Notes under the pieces: generated by a model
The model's database searches: none
Seen by the model: the letters and a program-made list of their open reading frames with translations, nothing else
Told to the model about the DNA's origin: nothing
Shown: piece by piece, positions 63,104 through 64,000 of the stretch
How positions within the stretch are numbered: position 1 is the stretch's first letter
Layout of the letters: each line of letters starts with the position of its first letter
Source of the DNA: WLMZ01 sp963732585
Lineage (GTDB): Bacteria > Actinomycetota > Acidimicrobiia > Acidimicrobiales > Ilumatobacteraceae
Assembly (NCBI GenBank): GCA_963732585.1
Contig: CAVSZY010000005.1
Span: 124,001-188,000, forward strand
Length of the DNA: 64,000 bases
Direction: 5' to 3'
Made by a program: the position numbers and the translations under genes

Positions 63104-64000
63104 CCGGTCAAGCGTTTGAGCAGTTCGGCAAGGGGGATCGTGGCGATGCTCGCCCCGACGTCGGCAAAGCCATAGGGAAGGATCAGGTGATCCCCGTGGA
63201 TCATGCTGCCGCAGGAATAGACGACGTTGGGCACATACCCTTCGCGTTCGTTGGTCTCGGGGCTGAGCAACGGTTCGTCGAGGTGGCCGACAACACGTGT
63301 TGGGTCGTCGAGGTCGAGCAGCAGAGCACCGAGTGTGTAGCGGCGGAACGGACCGACGCCGTGGGTGATCACCAGCCATCCAGCTTCGGTCTCCAGTGGT
63401 GAGCCACAATTGCCCAGCTGCATCAGCTCCCACGGCCGCTCCGGTTCTTGAACGACGGTGGCCTCGCTCCAGATGCGGATGTCATCGGAGGTCATGATGA
63501 AGTTGTTGACGTTGTCGTGGCGGCCCAAGGCGACGAAACGCCCATCGATGCGCCGCGGGAAGAGGGCAATCCCCTTGTTGTGGGCTGCCTTGCCGCTGAG
63601 CGTGGTGACTCGAAATTCGGTGAAGTCGTGGGTCTCGATCAGCTGCGGCAGGATCTGCTGCCCGTCGAAGGCGGTGTATGTCGCGAAGTAGGTCACCGCA
63701 CCGTCGTCGTCCACGAAACGGACGAAGCGGGCGTCTTCCATGCCATGACTTTCGGTAGGTCCGCTCGGAAACAGCACCCGCTCCGAGATGTCGACAGCGC
63801 TGGGGAAGGTCACCCGATAATTCGACGAGGCCAACCAATGCAGCAACCGCGTGGTTTCACCGGAGATCGAATGCTCGATCCCGTCGCCATCGAGAGCATC
63901 GATTGCCGCCTCCAGATCGGCCATCGTGAATCGGCGATCCAGCCGCGACAGCACGATCGCCTCGATCTCGTTGTTCATCCCAAGCTCGTCGAGTTTCGAA
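63100..64000 (-). CDS. GH130 family glycoside phosphorylase/hydrolase, cut by window edge
   Basis: The frame stays open to the right edge (SKLDELG precedes MNNEIEAIVL), so at least 300 C-terminal residues are seen and the N-terminus is missing. GPTESHGMEDARFVRFVDDD, TTLSGKAAHNKGIALFPRRI, DGRFVALGRHDNVNN and LGNCGSPLETEAGWLVITHG are GH130 signatures, and EGYVPNVVYSCGSMIHGDHL and LPYGFADVGASIATIPLAEL the end. GH130 enzymes phosphorolyse or hydrolyse beta-mannosides. It converges with the six-hairpin gene with a 4-base overlap. Confidence 0.85.
   Translation of the reverse strand, partial: SKLDELGMNNEIEAIVLSRLDRRFTMADLEAAIDALDGDGIEHSISGETTRLLHWLASSNYRVTFPSAVDISERVLFPSGPTESHGMEDARFVRFVDDDGAVTYFATYTAFDGQQILPQLIETHDFTEFRVTTLSGKAAHNKGIALFPRRIDGRFVALGRHDNVNNFIMTSDDIRIWSEATVVQEPERPWELMQLGNCGSPLETEAGWLVITHGVGPFRRYTLGALLLDLDDPTRVVGHLDEPLLSPETNEREGYVPNVVYSCGSMIHGDHLILPYGFADVGASIATIPLAELLKRLTG

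Overview
This 64 kb window is high-GC DNA from an actinobacterium. The support is the density of probable F420-dependent enzymes (two luciferase-like oxidoreductases, two PPOX-type proteins, one Ddn-type protein), a SigB/SigF-type sigma factor with RsbW/RsbV/SpoIIE partners, a FurA-KatG pair and many ATGA/GTGA start-stop overlaps. The gene mix would suit the Acidimicrobiia (Ilumatobacter-like), but that is inference. No rRNA, tRNA, CRISPR array, complete insertion sequence or prophage was seen.

Layout. 1-5.3 kb: a PadR regulator with the start of a permease-prefix protein, an RraA-family aldolase, gene remnants, a lipoprotein and a two-component system. 5.4-13.2 kb: LLM oxidoreductase, frameshifted acyl-CoA ligase meeting it in a 14-bp tandem repeat, PPOX proteins, small membrane proteins and an MMPL transporter. 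13.2-16.1 kb: a long stretch without convincing genes, a thioredoxin-like lipoprotein with its CcdA partner, and fused scraps of broken genes. 16.1-21.4 kb: a general stress module (membrane proteins, two RsbW-like proteins, sigma factor, STAS antagonist, CsbD, ferredoxin, GAF-SpoIIE phosphatase) with matching promoters of the form GTTT-N16-GGGTA (six-base -35, 14-nt spacer, GGGTAY -10). 21.6-30.8 kb: phosphotransferase, LLM and SDR enzymes, then oxidative stress defence (KatG, FurA, superoxide dismutase, Dps); Dps carries the same stress promoter. 30.8-40.7 kb: TetR/methyltransferase, MFS transporter, persulfide dioxygenase-rhodanese opposite an ArsR-rhodanese sensor, GNAT, hydrolase, nitroreductase, a kinase and a DUF4143 ATPase. 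40.7-50.5 kb: PhzF, SMP-30, the 5-oxoprolinase operon pxpABC, small oxidoreductases and secreted adhesion-like proteins. 50.5-59.1 kb: a catabolic operon (RidA, imidazolonepropionase-like amidohydrolase, trimethylamine/histamine dehydrogenase-like flavoprotein, FAD monooxygenase) divergent from an M20 deacylase, then PhyH and P450 genes. 59.2-64 kb: small proteins and a glycan cluster (two glycosyltransferases, a six-hairpin glycosidase-like protein, a GH130 phosphorylase cut by the window edge).

The most interesting system is the 50.5-56.9 kb operon. The flavoprotein has the Gln/Trp/Asp substrate-pocket pattern that I recall for histamine dehydrogenase rather than the Tyr/Trp/Trp of trimethylamine dehydrogenase, and its neighbours could carry out imidazoleacetate oxidation and imidazolone ring opening. 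A histamine (or related imidazole amine) degradation route is therefore proposed.

A second theme is breakage. At least seven otherwise well-conserved genes carry single-base frameshifts, mostly in short G/C runs. One has an in-frame TGA, one remnant has a 4-bp duplication, and several truncated gene pieces are fused to each other. The single-base events may be sequencing errors; the fused truncations look like genuine deletion scars or assembly joins.
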